Assembly: GCA_027487515.1 (NCBI GenBank)
Contig: JAIYDL010000015.1
Coordinates: forward strand, 1-64,000
DNA length: 64,000 bases
Direction: 5' to 3'
Origin: Pseudomonadota bacterium
GTDB lineage: Bacteria > Bdellovibrionota > Bacteriovoracia > Bacteriovoracales > Bacteriovoracaceae
Below the pieces are notes generated by a model. The model had not been told where the DNA came from and did no database searches. It was given only the letters and a program-made list of their open reading frames with translations. Made by a program: the position numbers and the translations under genes. Positions within the stretch are counted from its first letter, which is position 1. Each line of letters opens with the position of its first letter. Shown here piece after piece: positions 41,934-49,609 of the stretch.

Positions 41934-43120
41934 ACCGAAAGCTCAGTCAGCGCCATGACATCTGCCTCGCCGACGACCCCAAGACACAGAAGAGGTTAGA
42001 GCTGGCACTCAAGCGAAGTAAGGAACTCGACCAAACGCAGAACATGGATGGCGCGTCGAAGTCCTTCAACTATGACACCTGCAAGGATGAGTACTGGAAC
42101 CCAGAAAAGTTCTCCCTCCTCTATAAGACCTGGATCTGGGACCAGGCCACTCCAGCGCAGAAAGTGAAGCTCAATCAGCTCTTCTGGGTCGCCTATTACT
42201 CGCAGATCATTTCCGCGGAGATCGCGACCATCTTTTTTAATCAGACCAGTGCCGCGGCCCTCTACGGCATCGAAGACTTCCGAATTGTCTGTGACACGTT
42301 GGACCTCGAATCCCAGCAAGAGAGGGCCCACATCCACGCGTTCAAGACCGTCTCCGAGCGCTTTGAGCAGGAGAACTTCGGGAAGCGGATCTTCACGTAC
42401 CCGATGCGAACGCCCTTCGAAAAGACGATGCTCTACAGTGACCTCTCCCAGTTCCAGCAGTGGTGGCGCAAGTGGCAGCTTCGGTTTTTCACGATGGTTT
42501 CGAGTAACTCCGCGTTCATCGGCTGCCAGTACTTCACGGTCCGCGGTCTCCGAACGCTCAACGGGAAAATTGTCCAACACCAGCTCTCGCGCTTCTACAG
42601 TGAGCACCCGGACAAAGAGAACTCACCCATCCCGTCACAGATCAGCTACTTCCACTTCATCGACGAGTCCTTCCACTTCAACACCTCCACGGTGGTTTCC
42701 CACGACGTGATCAACTCGCTCCCGAAGCCAACGGCGCTCGAACGGCACATCGGGAATATGGCCCTCAAGGGTTGCCAGATGGACCACTATAATTTCTCAA
42801 CCGCCATCAATGGGATCTTCTGGTACGACCCGGCACTCTTCGAGAGCATCTACCAAATGCTCAGGTCACCCGTCTTCGGCATGTCCCGGGACGAGGCACT
42901 CCACGCCATGGAGAAGTCCTTCTGCGAAGAAAGCGAGGGCATGCTCGCGAGTCACCGGACCCACCGAGAGTCCGTCGACAGCTACCGGGCCTACCTCCAG
43001 GACTTCAATTACATTAGCCGTGAAAATAAAGACCTCACGCTCATGGCAGGGAACAGTCTGGAGAAGCACCTCTCGACCAACCGACGGGCCTTCGCGGCCT
43101 TCCGGCGGAGTGCTGCGTGA
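41930..43120 (+). CDS. AurF-like diiron oxygenase
   Basis: 396 residues. Helical protein with the metal-ligand pattern of AurF-type N-oxygenases: Glu97 in SAEIATIF, Glu131-xx-His134 in QQERAHIHAF, and the diagnostic His242-xxx-Glu246-xx-His249 in YFHFIDESFHFN. AurF of aureothin biosynthesis oxidises an arylamine to a nitro group; others hydroxylate carbon. The helix that should give the fourth carboxylate (around 184-210) shows no Glu, only Gln200, so the site may be altered. Overlaps the previous and next genes by 4 bp each, next to a ferredoxin gene. Cytosolic. Confidence 0.8.
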   Translation: MNRKLSQRHDICLADDPKTQKRLELALKRSKELDQTQNMDGASKSFNYDTCKDEYWNPEKFSLLYKTWIWDQATPAQKVKLNQLFWVAYYSQIISAEIATIFFNQTSAAALYGIEDFRIVCDTLDLESQQERAHIHAFKTVSERFEQENFGKRIFTYPMRTPFEKTMLYSDLSQFQQWWRKWQLRFFTMVSSNSAFIGCQYFTVRGLRTLNGKIVQHQLSRFYSEHPDKENSPIPSQISYFHFIDESFHFNTSTVVSHDVINSLPKPTALERHIGNMALKGCQMDHYNFSTAINGIFWYDPALFESIYQMLRSPVFGMSRDEALHAMEKSFCEESEGMLASHRTHRESVDSYRAYLQDFNYISRENKDLTLMAGNSLEKHLSTNRRAFAAFRRSAA

Positions 43121-43413
43121 AAACTTGCAGAGTTGAGTTTCCGGGGACGAGCAAGCCCGCGGTTGACCTTGAAGTGGGAGTGAATCTTTCGGAGAACCTT
43201 ACGATTCACAACTCCCCCATCCTCTTCGGATGCCGCATCGGAATCTGCGGGACGTGTGCCGTCGAGGTCGTCTCCGCCGACGACCCTCTTCCGGAGAGGA
43301 CCTTCGACGAGGCCCAGTTTTTGGAGGCCATGGCCCCCGGGCAGGACTCGGTCCGTCTGGCGTGTCAGATCCGGATTTCTACCAACATGAAACTTCGAAA
43401 AACGCAGGTCTAA
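43117..43413 (+). CDS. 2Fe-2S plant-type ferredoxin
   Basis: 98 residues. The cluster motif is FGCRIGICGTCAVEV (Cys39, Cys44, Cys47) with the fourth ligand in RLACQI (Cys83). The chain is short but complete for this family. GTG start overlapping the previous stop (GTGA). Its stop TAA shares one base with the next ATG (TAATG). Placed between the diiron oxygenase and Rieske oxygenase 2, it is the natural electron carrier for the cluster. No ferredoxin reductase is encoded in the cluster, so a housekeeping reductase must feed it. Confidence 0.95.
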   Translation: MKTCRVEFPGTSKPAVDLEVGVNLSENLTIHNSPILFGCRIGICGTCAVEVVSADDPLPERTFDEAQFLEAMAPGQDSVRLACQIRISTNMKLRKTQV

Positions 43414-44426
43414 TGAACCGAGAGGACTACTGGTACATCGCCGCTGAATCCTCAGAGATTCCCAGGAATGGGGTCGTCTCGCGGAGCATTCTGGGCGAGT
43501 GGCTCGCGGTCTTTCGAAACGACGCGGGAGAGCTCGCGGCCCTGCAGGACCGCTGCCTTCACCGTACGGCGCAGCTCTCTCGAGGAAAGGTGGTCGGGGG
43601 ACATCTGCAGTGCCCGTACCACGGCTGGACCTATGGTCAAGACGGCAGCGTCTCCCGGATTCCGTCGATGGGCCCAGAGTTCCGGCCCGGGAGTAAGTGC
43701 GCCAAGACCTACGAAGTTGTGGAGAAAGAGGGCTACATTTACGTGCGCTTAAAAACCGGCTCGGCCTCAACTCCTTTCTCCATGCCCTGCCACGGAGTGC
43801 ATGGGTACACGACGATTCGCCTTCAGAATCGGTTCAAGAACACCGTCACCAACTGCGCGGAAAATTTTGTGGATATCCCCCACACGACCTTCGTCCATCC
43901 CAAGATTTTCCGAGACGCTAAACACGAAGCCTTCGGCGCCGTGATCGTTCGCGAGAACGGCAGCGTCAAGGTCACGTACCAGAATGAACGAAAAAACTTC
44001 GGCTGGTTCTCCTGGTTCCTCAACCCAAAGGGTGTCGAAATCGGACACACCGACGAGTTCTTTGCGCCGAACATCACTAGTGTGCACTACCGGTTCGGTG
44101 GGAAAAACCACTTCATCATCACTTCCCAGTCCGTTCCCGTGAGTGAGGAAGAAACCCTCGTCTATACGGATCTCACCTACAACTACGGGATCTGGACCCT
44201 CCCGAGCCGACCCCTCGTTCGCTGGCAGGCCCAGGTCATCATCGATCAGGACGTTGAGATCCTGAACAACCAGATGAAGACCATTCAAAAGTACGGTGCT
44301 AATTTTCAAAACTCTCCGGCGGACATCATCCACACCTGGATCGAATCGATCCAGGCGGAGGTTGCCGAGGGACGAGATCCCCGGGAGCTCCCGCGGAGAG
44401 AAACTGAGATAAGGTTCTGGGTATGA
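43413..44426 (+). CDS. Rieske non-heme iron oxygenase 2
   Basis: 337 residues from ATG 43413; upstream in-frame codons belong to the ferredoxin region in another frame. Rieske motif CLHRTAQL (Cys48, His50) and QCPYHGW (Cys67, His70). Catalytic site ENFVDIPHTTFVH (Asp154, His157, His162). It differs from the other two Rieske proteins: CLHR instead of CPHM and CPYHGW instead of CPFHFW/CFFHHW. It is therefore closer to the vanillate-demethylase/PrnD/choline-monooxygenase-like branches, and likely catalyses a different step. Its stop overlaps the next ATG (ATGA). Confidence 0.92.
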   Translation: MNREDYWYIAAESSEIPRNGVVSRSILGEWLAVFRNDAGELAALQDRCLHRTAQLSRGKVVGGHLQCPYHGWTYGQDGSVSRIPSMGPEFRPGSKCAKTYEVVEKEGYIYVRLKTGSASTPFSMPCHGVHGYTTIRLQNRFKNTVTNCAENFVDIPHTTFVHPKIFRDAKHEAFGAVIVRENGSVKVTYQNERKNFGWFSWFLNPKGVEIGHTDEFFAPNITSVHYRFGGKNHFIITSQSVPVSEEETLVYTDLTYNYGIWTLPSRPLVRWQAQVIIDQDVEILNNQMKTIQKYGANFQNSPADIIHTWIESIQAEVAEGRDPRELPRRETEIRFWV

Positions 44427-45160
44427 CCACGGTCCTTCTCTTTCTCACCTTCTCCAGCATTACCCTCACGGGACTCTTACGAGAGGACGGCCGCCGAGCA
44501 TTTAAGGAGCGAACCGGGGATGACTGGTTGCTCGATCTCTTCGGTCTCTTCGTTCAAGGGATCGTGATACCTGCGGTCCCGTTTCTGGTGTCGCCCCTGC
44601 TCGCTAGCGCTTTCCCGTCAGTGCATGAGGTGATCGAACTGAGCGCCCTCCCACAGTTCCTCCTAAGCTTCGTCTTGGTGGACTATGCCTACTACTGGAA
44701 TCACCGCTACTTCCACACGCGCAAGCTCTGGGATCTTCACCGCGTGCACCATTCTGCCCGCAAGCTCGATGTTTTCGTGACCTCGAGGAATAGCTTTCTG
44801 ACCTCCTTCCTCTTCGTTTACATCTGGGCCCAGTGCCTCGCCATTCTTGTGTTTAAAGACTGCACAGGATTCATGCTGGGCCTCGCTCTCACCTTCGCGC
44901 TGGATCTCTGGCGACATAGTGGATTTTCGGTGTCCCCCGCGTTGCGATCCGTCCTTTCTCCGGTGCTCATCCTTCCGTCTGACCATGTCCTCCACCATGC
45001 GCTCACCGGTCGAACAAAGAACTTCGGCGCCAATCTGCCTTGGTGGGACAAACTCCACGGGACCTACTCTTCCCAGGAGGTTCCGAACCGAGACCTCGAG
45101 AAACCTCCGAGTGCCAATCCTTGGCGGGAGATCTTCTTCCCCTGGCGGAGACGCTCATGA
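44423..45160 (+). CDS. Fatty-acid hydroxylase / sterol desaturase family membrane protein
   Basis: 245 residues, with about four membrane segments. The histidine boxes of the superfamily (PF04116) are complete: HRYFH, HRVHHSARKLD, and LPSDHVLHHALTGRTKNFG. A non-heme diiron site at the membrane surface is expected, acting on a lipid-like or hydrophobic substrate. Members include sterol desaturases, carotene hydroxylases and alkylglycerol monooxygenase, as well as enzymes of small-molecule pathways such as saxitoxin. Overlaps both neighbours by 4 bp. Its presence suggests that part of the pathway is membrane-bound. Confidence 0.92.
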   Translation: MTTVLLFLTFSSITLTGLLREDGRRAFKERTGDDWLLDLFGLFVQGIVIPAVPFLVSPLLASAFPSVHEVIELSALPQFLLSFVLVDYAYYWNHRYFHTRKLWDLHRVHHSARKLDVFVTSRNSFLTSFLFVYIWAQCLAILVFKDCTGFMLGLALTFALDLWRHSGFSVSPALRSVLSPVLILPSDHVLHHALTGRTKNFGANLPWWDKLHGTYSSQEVPNRDLEKPPSANPWREIFFPWRRRS

Positions 45161-45765
45161 GCGTAGGAGGCCGGCTCGTGTCCCTGTTCCCTGCAGTGTA
45201 TCTGGGGCTCGTCTTGTGGCAGGTGATGAACTGCCTTGATGACTTCCGGCCCATGGACGGAATCGGTCTCATCGCACTGGTGTACCTCTTGCCGCTGGTC
45301 ACCCACCGGGTTCATTTCCTCCTCTTCCCGTTCGGAGACGGCTTCTGGCCCCTGGCCGAGAAAAAGTACAACCCCTGGTGGGCGTCGCACATGTTTCAGT
45401 TTCCTTTCATCGCCTGTCCTTGGATCGAATCTCTCATCCACTTCATCCCTGGTCTCTATTCCCTCTGGCTCCGGGCCTGGGGAAGCAAGATCGGGAAGAA
45501 CGTCTACTGGACTCCGCGGGTGGAAGTCGTGGACCGGGGGCTCGTAGAAATTGGAGATCACGTCGTCGTGGGCCACATCAGCGCGTTTTGCTCGCACATG
45601 GTGGCGGACGTTGACGGATCTCCGGCACTCGTGGTGAAAACGATCCACGTGGGAGAGCGCTCGTTCATCGGCGCCGACTCACAGCTCGGACCCGGGGCCG
45701 TCGTTGCGCCGAGAACAAAGCTCAAACCGAAGAGTCGTCTGTACTGGCGCGGGGAGTGGCCTTGA
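45157..45765 (+). CDS. Left-handed beta-helix acyltransferase-like membrane protein
   Basis: 202 residues from ATG 45157. Hydrophobic N-terminal half with two or three membrane segments (LFPAVYLGLVLWQVMN, IGLIALVYLLPLVTH). The C-terminal half contains hexapeptide-repeat-like turns (SKIGKNVYWTPRVEVVDRGL, VEIGDHVVVGHISAF, IHVGERSFIGADSQLGPGAV, VAPRTKL) typical of LbH acyl/acetyltransferases. The helix is short, and a catalytic His is not obvious apart from GHISAFCSH. Role proposed: acyl transfer onto the product, or membrane scaffolding. Overlaps its neighbours by 4 bp each. Confidence 0.8.
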   Translation: MSVGGRLVSLFPAVYLGLVLWQVMNCLDDFRPMDGIGLIALVYLLPLVTHRVHFLLFPFGDGFWPLAEKKYNPWWASHMFQFPFIACPWIESLIHFIPGLYSLWLRAWGSKIGKNVYWTPRVEVVDRGLVEIGDHVVVGHISAFCSHMVADVDGSPALVVKTIHVGERSFIGADSQLGPGAVVAPRTKLKPKSRLYWRGEWP

Positions 45766-47156
45766 AGCTGCGCCTCTTCCTCGTCAAACAGATTCTCAAC
45801 ATCCTCGTCTACTGGAAGCGGAAGGCATTCCTCCGGGCCTGCGAGAACCCGACCCAGGCCCAGGCCCAGCTGAAGCGGGAACTCCTAAGCGAATCTCTGT
45901 TACCACTTCCCATGAAGGCCACGGACTACACCTACTACCAAAGCCTCCCGAAGCTCACCCGGACACCACCGGTGTTCTTCGAAACAACCTCCGGGTCCAC
46001 GGGGGCGAAGAAGCGCATCCCGTACACGCCGCGGCTTCTCCGATCCTTCGAGACCATGTTCCTCCTTTGGACCCACGATCTTCTCTCTCACTCCGGAATA
46101 AAGTTTAAATCGGGCCGGATCTTCGCGAGCATCTCTCCGCAGATCGGAGACTCCGCCACTGACGATCGCCGGTATCTATCCAGAGGAACGAATCTCCTCT
46201 TGAGTCCATTCCTCGCGTCCGACCTCGGGCAGCAGAAAGCAAAATCGGGAGAGGAATTTTTGCTCAAAATCGCGCAAGACCTCGTCCGGGCCCGGGACCT
46301 CGAGGTCATCTCCGTCTGGAGCCCAAGCTACCTCATCTCGTTGTTGGATTTCATGGAGACCCACAAAGGAACACTTGGTCTTTCGGACGTTGATCCCACC
46401 GCCCTCTGGCCAGAGCTTAAGCTCATCTCCTGCTGGACTCACGCTCAGGCAGAGCGCTCGGCGGAGCACCTGCAGGAGCGATTTCCAAACGTCTTGATTC
46501 AGCCGAAGGGCCTTCTCATGACGGAGGCCCCGGTGACGATTCCCTGGACCGAGGCGGGGGGCTGCGTTCCTCTGATCACGGAGACCCTCATCGAATTCCT
46601 CGACGAAGAAGACCAGTTCGTTCCTATGGCAGACCTCGAGGAAGGCCGCACCTACCGGGTCGTGACGTCGAGCGGGAACGGATACCTTCGCTATGACACC
46701 GGCGACCTTGTTGCGGTGACCGGGAAGTTCAAACGAGTTCCCTTGTTAAAGTTCGTCGGTCGGTCGGGATGCGCCGTGGATTTGGCAGGAGAAAAGTTCA
46801 GTGACCTGCTCCTCCGGAAGGCCTTCCGTGGTGTGACCGATGAAGTCACCCTGATCCCCGAACTGATCTCGGGTCGCGGGGGCTACGTCGTTCTGTCTGG
46901 TCTATCCTCCCAGGTGGATTGGGATGAGAAGCTCCGATCCATCTACCACTACCGCCTCGCTCGAGAGCTCGGTCAACTACGGCCCGTGAGGCTCGTTCAG
47001 GTTCCGAAGCCCACGGAAGCCTACCTTCGGTTTTTCCAAGAGAAGGGCATGATCCTCGGAGACATCAAAGAGCGGGTCCTGATCCACGACCTTACCCTGG
47101 CCCAGGAATTCCTGGAATGGCTTGCGCGAGAGTATCCGTCATCGCAGTCAGCGTGA
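45762..47156 (+). CDS. GH3-family acyl-adenylating enzyme
   Basis: 464 residues from TTG 45762 (GGGGAG 6 nt upstream, TTGA overlap with the previous stop); GTG 45756 is the alternative. ANL-superfamily motifs of the GH3 type: FFETTSGSTGAKKRIPYT (P-loop-like A3), LLMTEAPVTIP (A5-like), YLRYDTGDLVAV (A7), and KFVGRSGCAVDLAGEKFSD (A8-like). GH3 enzymes (plant JAR1) adenylate a carboxylate and transfer it to an amino acid amine to form an amide. Bacterial homologues occur in secondary-metabolite loci. Last gene of the plus-strand arm; its 3' end overlaps the convergent gene by 65 bp. Confidence 0.85.
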   Translation: MKLRLFLVKQILNILVYWKRKAFLRACENPTQAQAQLKRELLSESLLPLPMKATDYTYYQSLPKLTRTPPVFFETTSGSTGAKKRIPYTPRLLRSFETMFLLWTHDLLSHSGIKFKSGRIFASISPQIGDSATDDRRYLSRGTNLLLSPFLASDLGQQKAKSGEEFLLKIAQDLVRARDLEVISVWSPSYLISLLDFMETHKGTLGLSDVDPTALWPELKLISCWTHAQAERSAEHLQERFPNVLIQPKGLLMTEAPVTIPWTEAGGCVPLITETLIEFLDEEDQFVPMADLEEGRTYRVVTSSGNGYLRYDTGDLVAVTGKFKRVPLLKFVGRSGCAVDLAGEKFSDLLLRKAFRGVTDEVTLIPELISGRGGYVVLSGLSSQVDWDEKLRSIYHYRLARELGQLRPVRLVQVPKPTEAYLRFFQEKGMILGDIKERVLIHDLTLAQEFLEWLAREYPSSQSA

Positions 47157-48039
47157 GTGGGGTCAGCGTGCCTCGGCGGGTGAGTTCATCGGAGACCGGG
47201 CGCGGAAGATTCTTGTACAGAAGCTGGCCGATGAGTTCGAGCTTCCCCGCTGCCGCTTCCACTGCGGCCGTCTCGTGAAGGAACGCCTCGAAGGAACCGC
47301 GGTCCGGAAACGGCGCGCGTTGAGAGACCTCTTCGCAGACGGCATAGGGTCCGATTTTTACCATGGCGACCAGCCGCTCGAGGTAGCTCAAGATGCTCTC
47401 GGCGTCGGACTCAGAGAGGGTGACTTCGCGGAACAGGACGACGCCCCCGGAGTGGTGCCGGATCTCGTCTTTGACGATGCTCTTAAAGACATTGGCCACG
47501 GCTTCGTCGCTCGCTGACTTCGCGAGCGTTTTGTAATAATTTAGGCCCCACCCCTCCAGAAGGATCTGGATCAAGAGGAGGTGTCCGGACTTCGTCGCTT
47601 CCCCAATAATTTCTCCGATCAGGAGCGCAAAGGAAGGAATCTGTTCCGTGACGGTTTGAAAGCCCCCGATGCTTTCGATCATCCGAAGATGGCGGGTTTC
47701 TTCTTCGGCCACGAAGGAGAAGAACTGACGCTCCTCTCGGGTCGACGCTGCGAGGTTCATTTTCCCCGCATAGGCCATCCCGGCGCACTCGATGAAGTAC
47801 GCCTCTTGAAGGACCTTTTGCCCCAGGGCCGTCAGCGCTCCGAGCTTCGAGCCCGCGTCGAGGCGTCGCCAGTGCGTGGACCTCGAAAGATTAAAGAACT
47901 CCTCGCCCCAGATGGCGCGGTCTGAAGAACGGGAAGGGAGGGCGACTTCTCCATGGACCTTTGCGGTTTGCTCTAGGAGGGTCAGAAATTCGCGCTGGTC
48001 GGAGCCGCGCTTCTCCGGGAAGACATTCAGTTTCTTCAT
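47092..48039 (-). CDS. Ferritin-like diiron protein
   Basis: 315 residues. Helical bundle with a full ferritin-like diiron ligand set: Glu84 (YFIECAG), Glu114-xx-His117 (EEETRHL), Glu162 (LLEGWGLN) and Glu192-xx-His195 (KDEIRHH). This matches oxidase/oxygenase members of the superfamily (hydroxylases, decarbonylases, MiaE-like) more than iron-storage ferritin. Last gene of the minus-strand arm, overlapping the SDR gene by 4 bp. The C-terminal tail (LTPLTLTAMTDTL) is encoded antisense to the 3' end of the GH3 gene. Substrate unknown. Confidence 0.82.
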   Translation of the reverse strand: MKKLNVFPEKRGSDQREFLTLLEQTAKVHGEVALPSRSSDRAIWGEEFFNLSRSTHWRRLDAGSKLGALTALGQKVLQEAYFIECAGMAYAGKMNLAASTREERQFFSFVAEEETRHLRMIESIGGFQTVTEQIPSFALLIGEIIGEATKSGHLLLIQILLEGWGLNYYKTLAKSASDEAVANVFKSIVKDEIRHHSGGVVLFREVTLSESDAESILSYLERLVAMVKIGPYAVCEEVSQRAPFPDRGSFEAFLHETAAVEAAAGKLELIGQLLYKNLPRPVSDELTRRGTLTPLTLTAMTDTLAQAIPGIPGPG

Positions 48040-48884
48040 GCTTCAACCCTCAGGAAGACCTTCCGGAAGACTCGATCCATCAGCGCGAAGTAGAGGCGCG
48101 ACGGGAGGCAGCGTTTCAGGAAGTGGGAGAGGCGGCCGTCCTTTCCGAAGACTTTTCGCATCGGAAGGTGCTTCTGAAGCGAGAGCCGGAGGAGGCCCTC
48201 GGAGACCTCGCTCGGTTGCTGGGGCTTGCGCTGAGAGATCTTGCCGTGGAGGCTCCGGTAGTTTTCGAACTGGCCACGGTAGGCCGACTGGGTCCCGAGG
48301 GAGCTCCAGCGAAGGTTCGGGCCAAAGTTCGTGCGGAAGCCTCCCGGTTCGATCAAGCAGACCTGGACCCCGAACGGAGCAAGCTCTCCCCGGAGGGATT
48401 CGGTGAGGCCCTCGACCGCGTACTTACTCGCGCAGTAGAGGCTCGTTAGCGGAAACCCCATGAATCCGAACACCGACGAGAAGTTGAAGATCTTCCCCTT
48501 CGTCTCCCGCAGACCAGGGAGAAAAGCTCGCGTGACCGCAACGGTCCCGAAGAAGTTCACTTCCATCTGCTGGCGGATGTCTTCATCGCTCAAATCCTCG
48601 AGGGCTCCGAAGAGACCAAAGCCCGCGTTGTTAATCAGAATATCAATCGCCCCGGCCCGGCTTGCGACCGCCGACGCGACGCTGGCGAGTTCTTCGGACC
48701 GAGTCACATCGAGGTCGAGTTCCAAGAGGCGCTCTGGGAAGGCTTTTCGTTCGGCGGAGAAAACCTCCGGCCGCTGCGAAAGATTTCTTCCCGTCGCGAT
48801 GACGTAGTCACCGTTCCGGAGGAACGCTTCGGTCAGAAGCTTTCCGAAGCCAGAGGTCGCTCCGGTGATCAATACTTTTCTCAT
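48036..48884 (-). CDS. Short-chain dehydrogenase/reductase
   Basis: 282 residues from ATG 48884 (GAGG ribosome site). Classical SDR: cofactor motif VLITGATSGFGKLL (TGxxxGxG), INNAGFGLFG (NAG), catalytic Ser in NFSSVFGF, and YCASKYAVEG (YxxxK). The basic residue in ATGRNLSQR after strand 2 suggests NADP(H). Probable ketone/alcohol interconversion in the pathway; in bacterial sterol C-4 demethylation a Rieske enzyme and a reductase also work together. Overlaps both neighbours by 4 bp. Confidence 0.92.
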   Translation of the reverse strand: MRKVLITGATSGFGKLLTEAFLRNGDYVIATGRNLSQRPEVFSAERKAFPERLLELDLDVTRSEELASVASAVASRAGAIDILINNAGFGLFGALEDLSDEDIRQQMEVNFFGTVAVTRAFLPGLRETKGKIFNFSSVFGFMGFPLTSLYCASKYAVEGLTESLRGELAPFGVQVCLIEPGGFRTNFGPNLRWSSLGTQSAYRGQFENYRSLHGKISQRKPQQPSEVSEGLLRLSLQKHLPMRKVFGKDGRLSHFLKRCLPSRLYFALMDRVFRKVFLRVEA

Positions 48885-49609
48885 CGAGTCCTCACTTTGA
48901 ATGCTTTTTTGAGTGCGTACTTGAAGGGCATCCAGAAGGTCATCCGGGCAACGCACGCGAGTTCGTCGCCCTTCGCCCAGCCGGGGTTCCGCCGCTGGAA
49001 GAAGTCGATCCGCGGTTCCCGCAGAAGGTCTGGGGTGATGTCTGCGACCTGATCCTTGAGCGCACAGGCGACACCGGTGAAACGGATCACGCCGGAGGCC
49101 GGATCGTAGCTTCCGCCGAACTTCTGGCCGTAGAACTCATCCATGAGCTGGCGGTACTCTGGAGGAGTTTCTCGGTCGATGCTCGGGTAATGGGTCGCAA
49201 AGTTCCGCGCCATCAAGAGGTAGGTTTTGTAGCCCTTCGAGATCAGGAACCAGTAGACCGGAGTCCCACCACTCCGAAGGTTTAACTTCCAGAGGTACTT
49301 CAGGAACTCGATGCCCAGGGCCCCGGAGCCCCAGTACTCCCGTGCGGTGACGGTGTCCCCGCTGTAGACGCCGATGATCTTCTTCCCGGATTTCGAGAGA
49401 GTGACCGTGAGGAGCGTCGAGAACCCCTGGAGCACCCGGGTCCGAGAATCCCGGAGCAGGATGACGTGATTCTTTTCGAGGAGGTCGTGCTCGAAGGACT
49501 CTCGGGTATGATTCTGGTAGTACTCGGAGAAGAGGTCGTACATGCGATCGATCTCGCCGCGCGCGAGACTCTTGACCCGAACCGTGGCGGCGACGAGGTC
49601 CTTCTTCAC
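48881..49609 (-). CDS. GNAT-like protein of unknown role
   Basis: 242 residues from GTG 49609, which overlaps the Rieske 3 stop as GTGA and has GGAAG 6 nt upstream; an in-frame GTG at 49621 is the alternative. The fold looks GNAT-like: MYDLFSEYYQNHTRESFEHD, VLQGFSTLLTVTLSKSGKKI, GVYSGDTVTAREYWGSGALG (possible acetyl-CoA turn), and FLISKGYKTYLLMARNF. The C-terminal 80 residues are not recognised (RIDFFQRRNPGWAKGDEL). An acyl- or acetyl-transfer step is possible, but the consensus R/QxxGxG/A loop is not well conserved. Confidence 0.65.
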   Translation of the reverse strand: MKKDLVAATVRVKSLARGEIDRMYDLFSEYYQNHTRESFEHDLLEKNHVILLRDSRTRVLQGFSTLLTVTLSKSGKKIIGVYSGDTVTAREYWGSGALGIEFLKYLWKLNLRSGGTPVYWFLISKGYKTYLLMARNFATHYPSIDRETPPEYRQLMDEFYGQKFGGSYDPASGVIRFTGVACALKDQVADITPDLLREPRIDFFQRRNPGWAKGDELACVARMTFWMPFKYALKKAFKVRTR

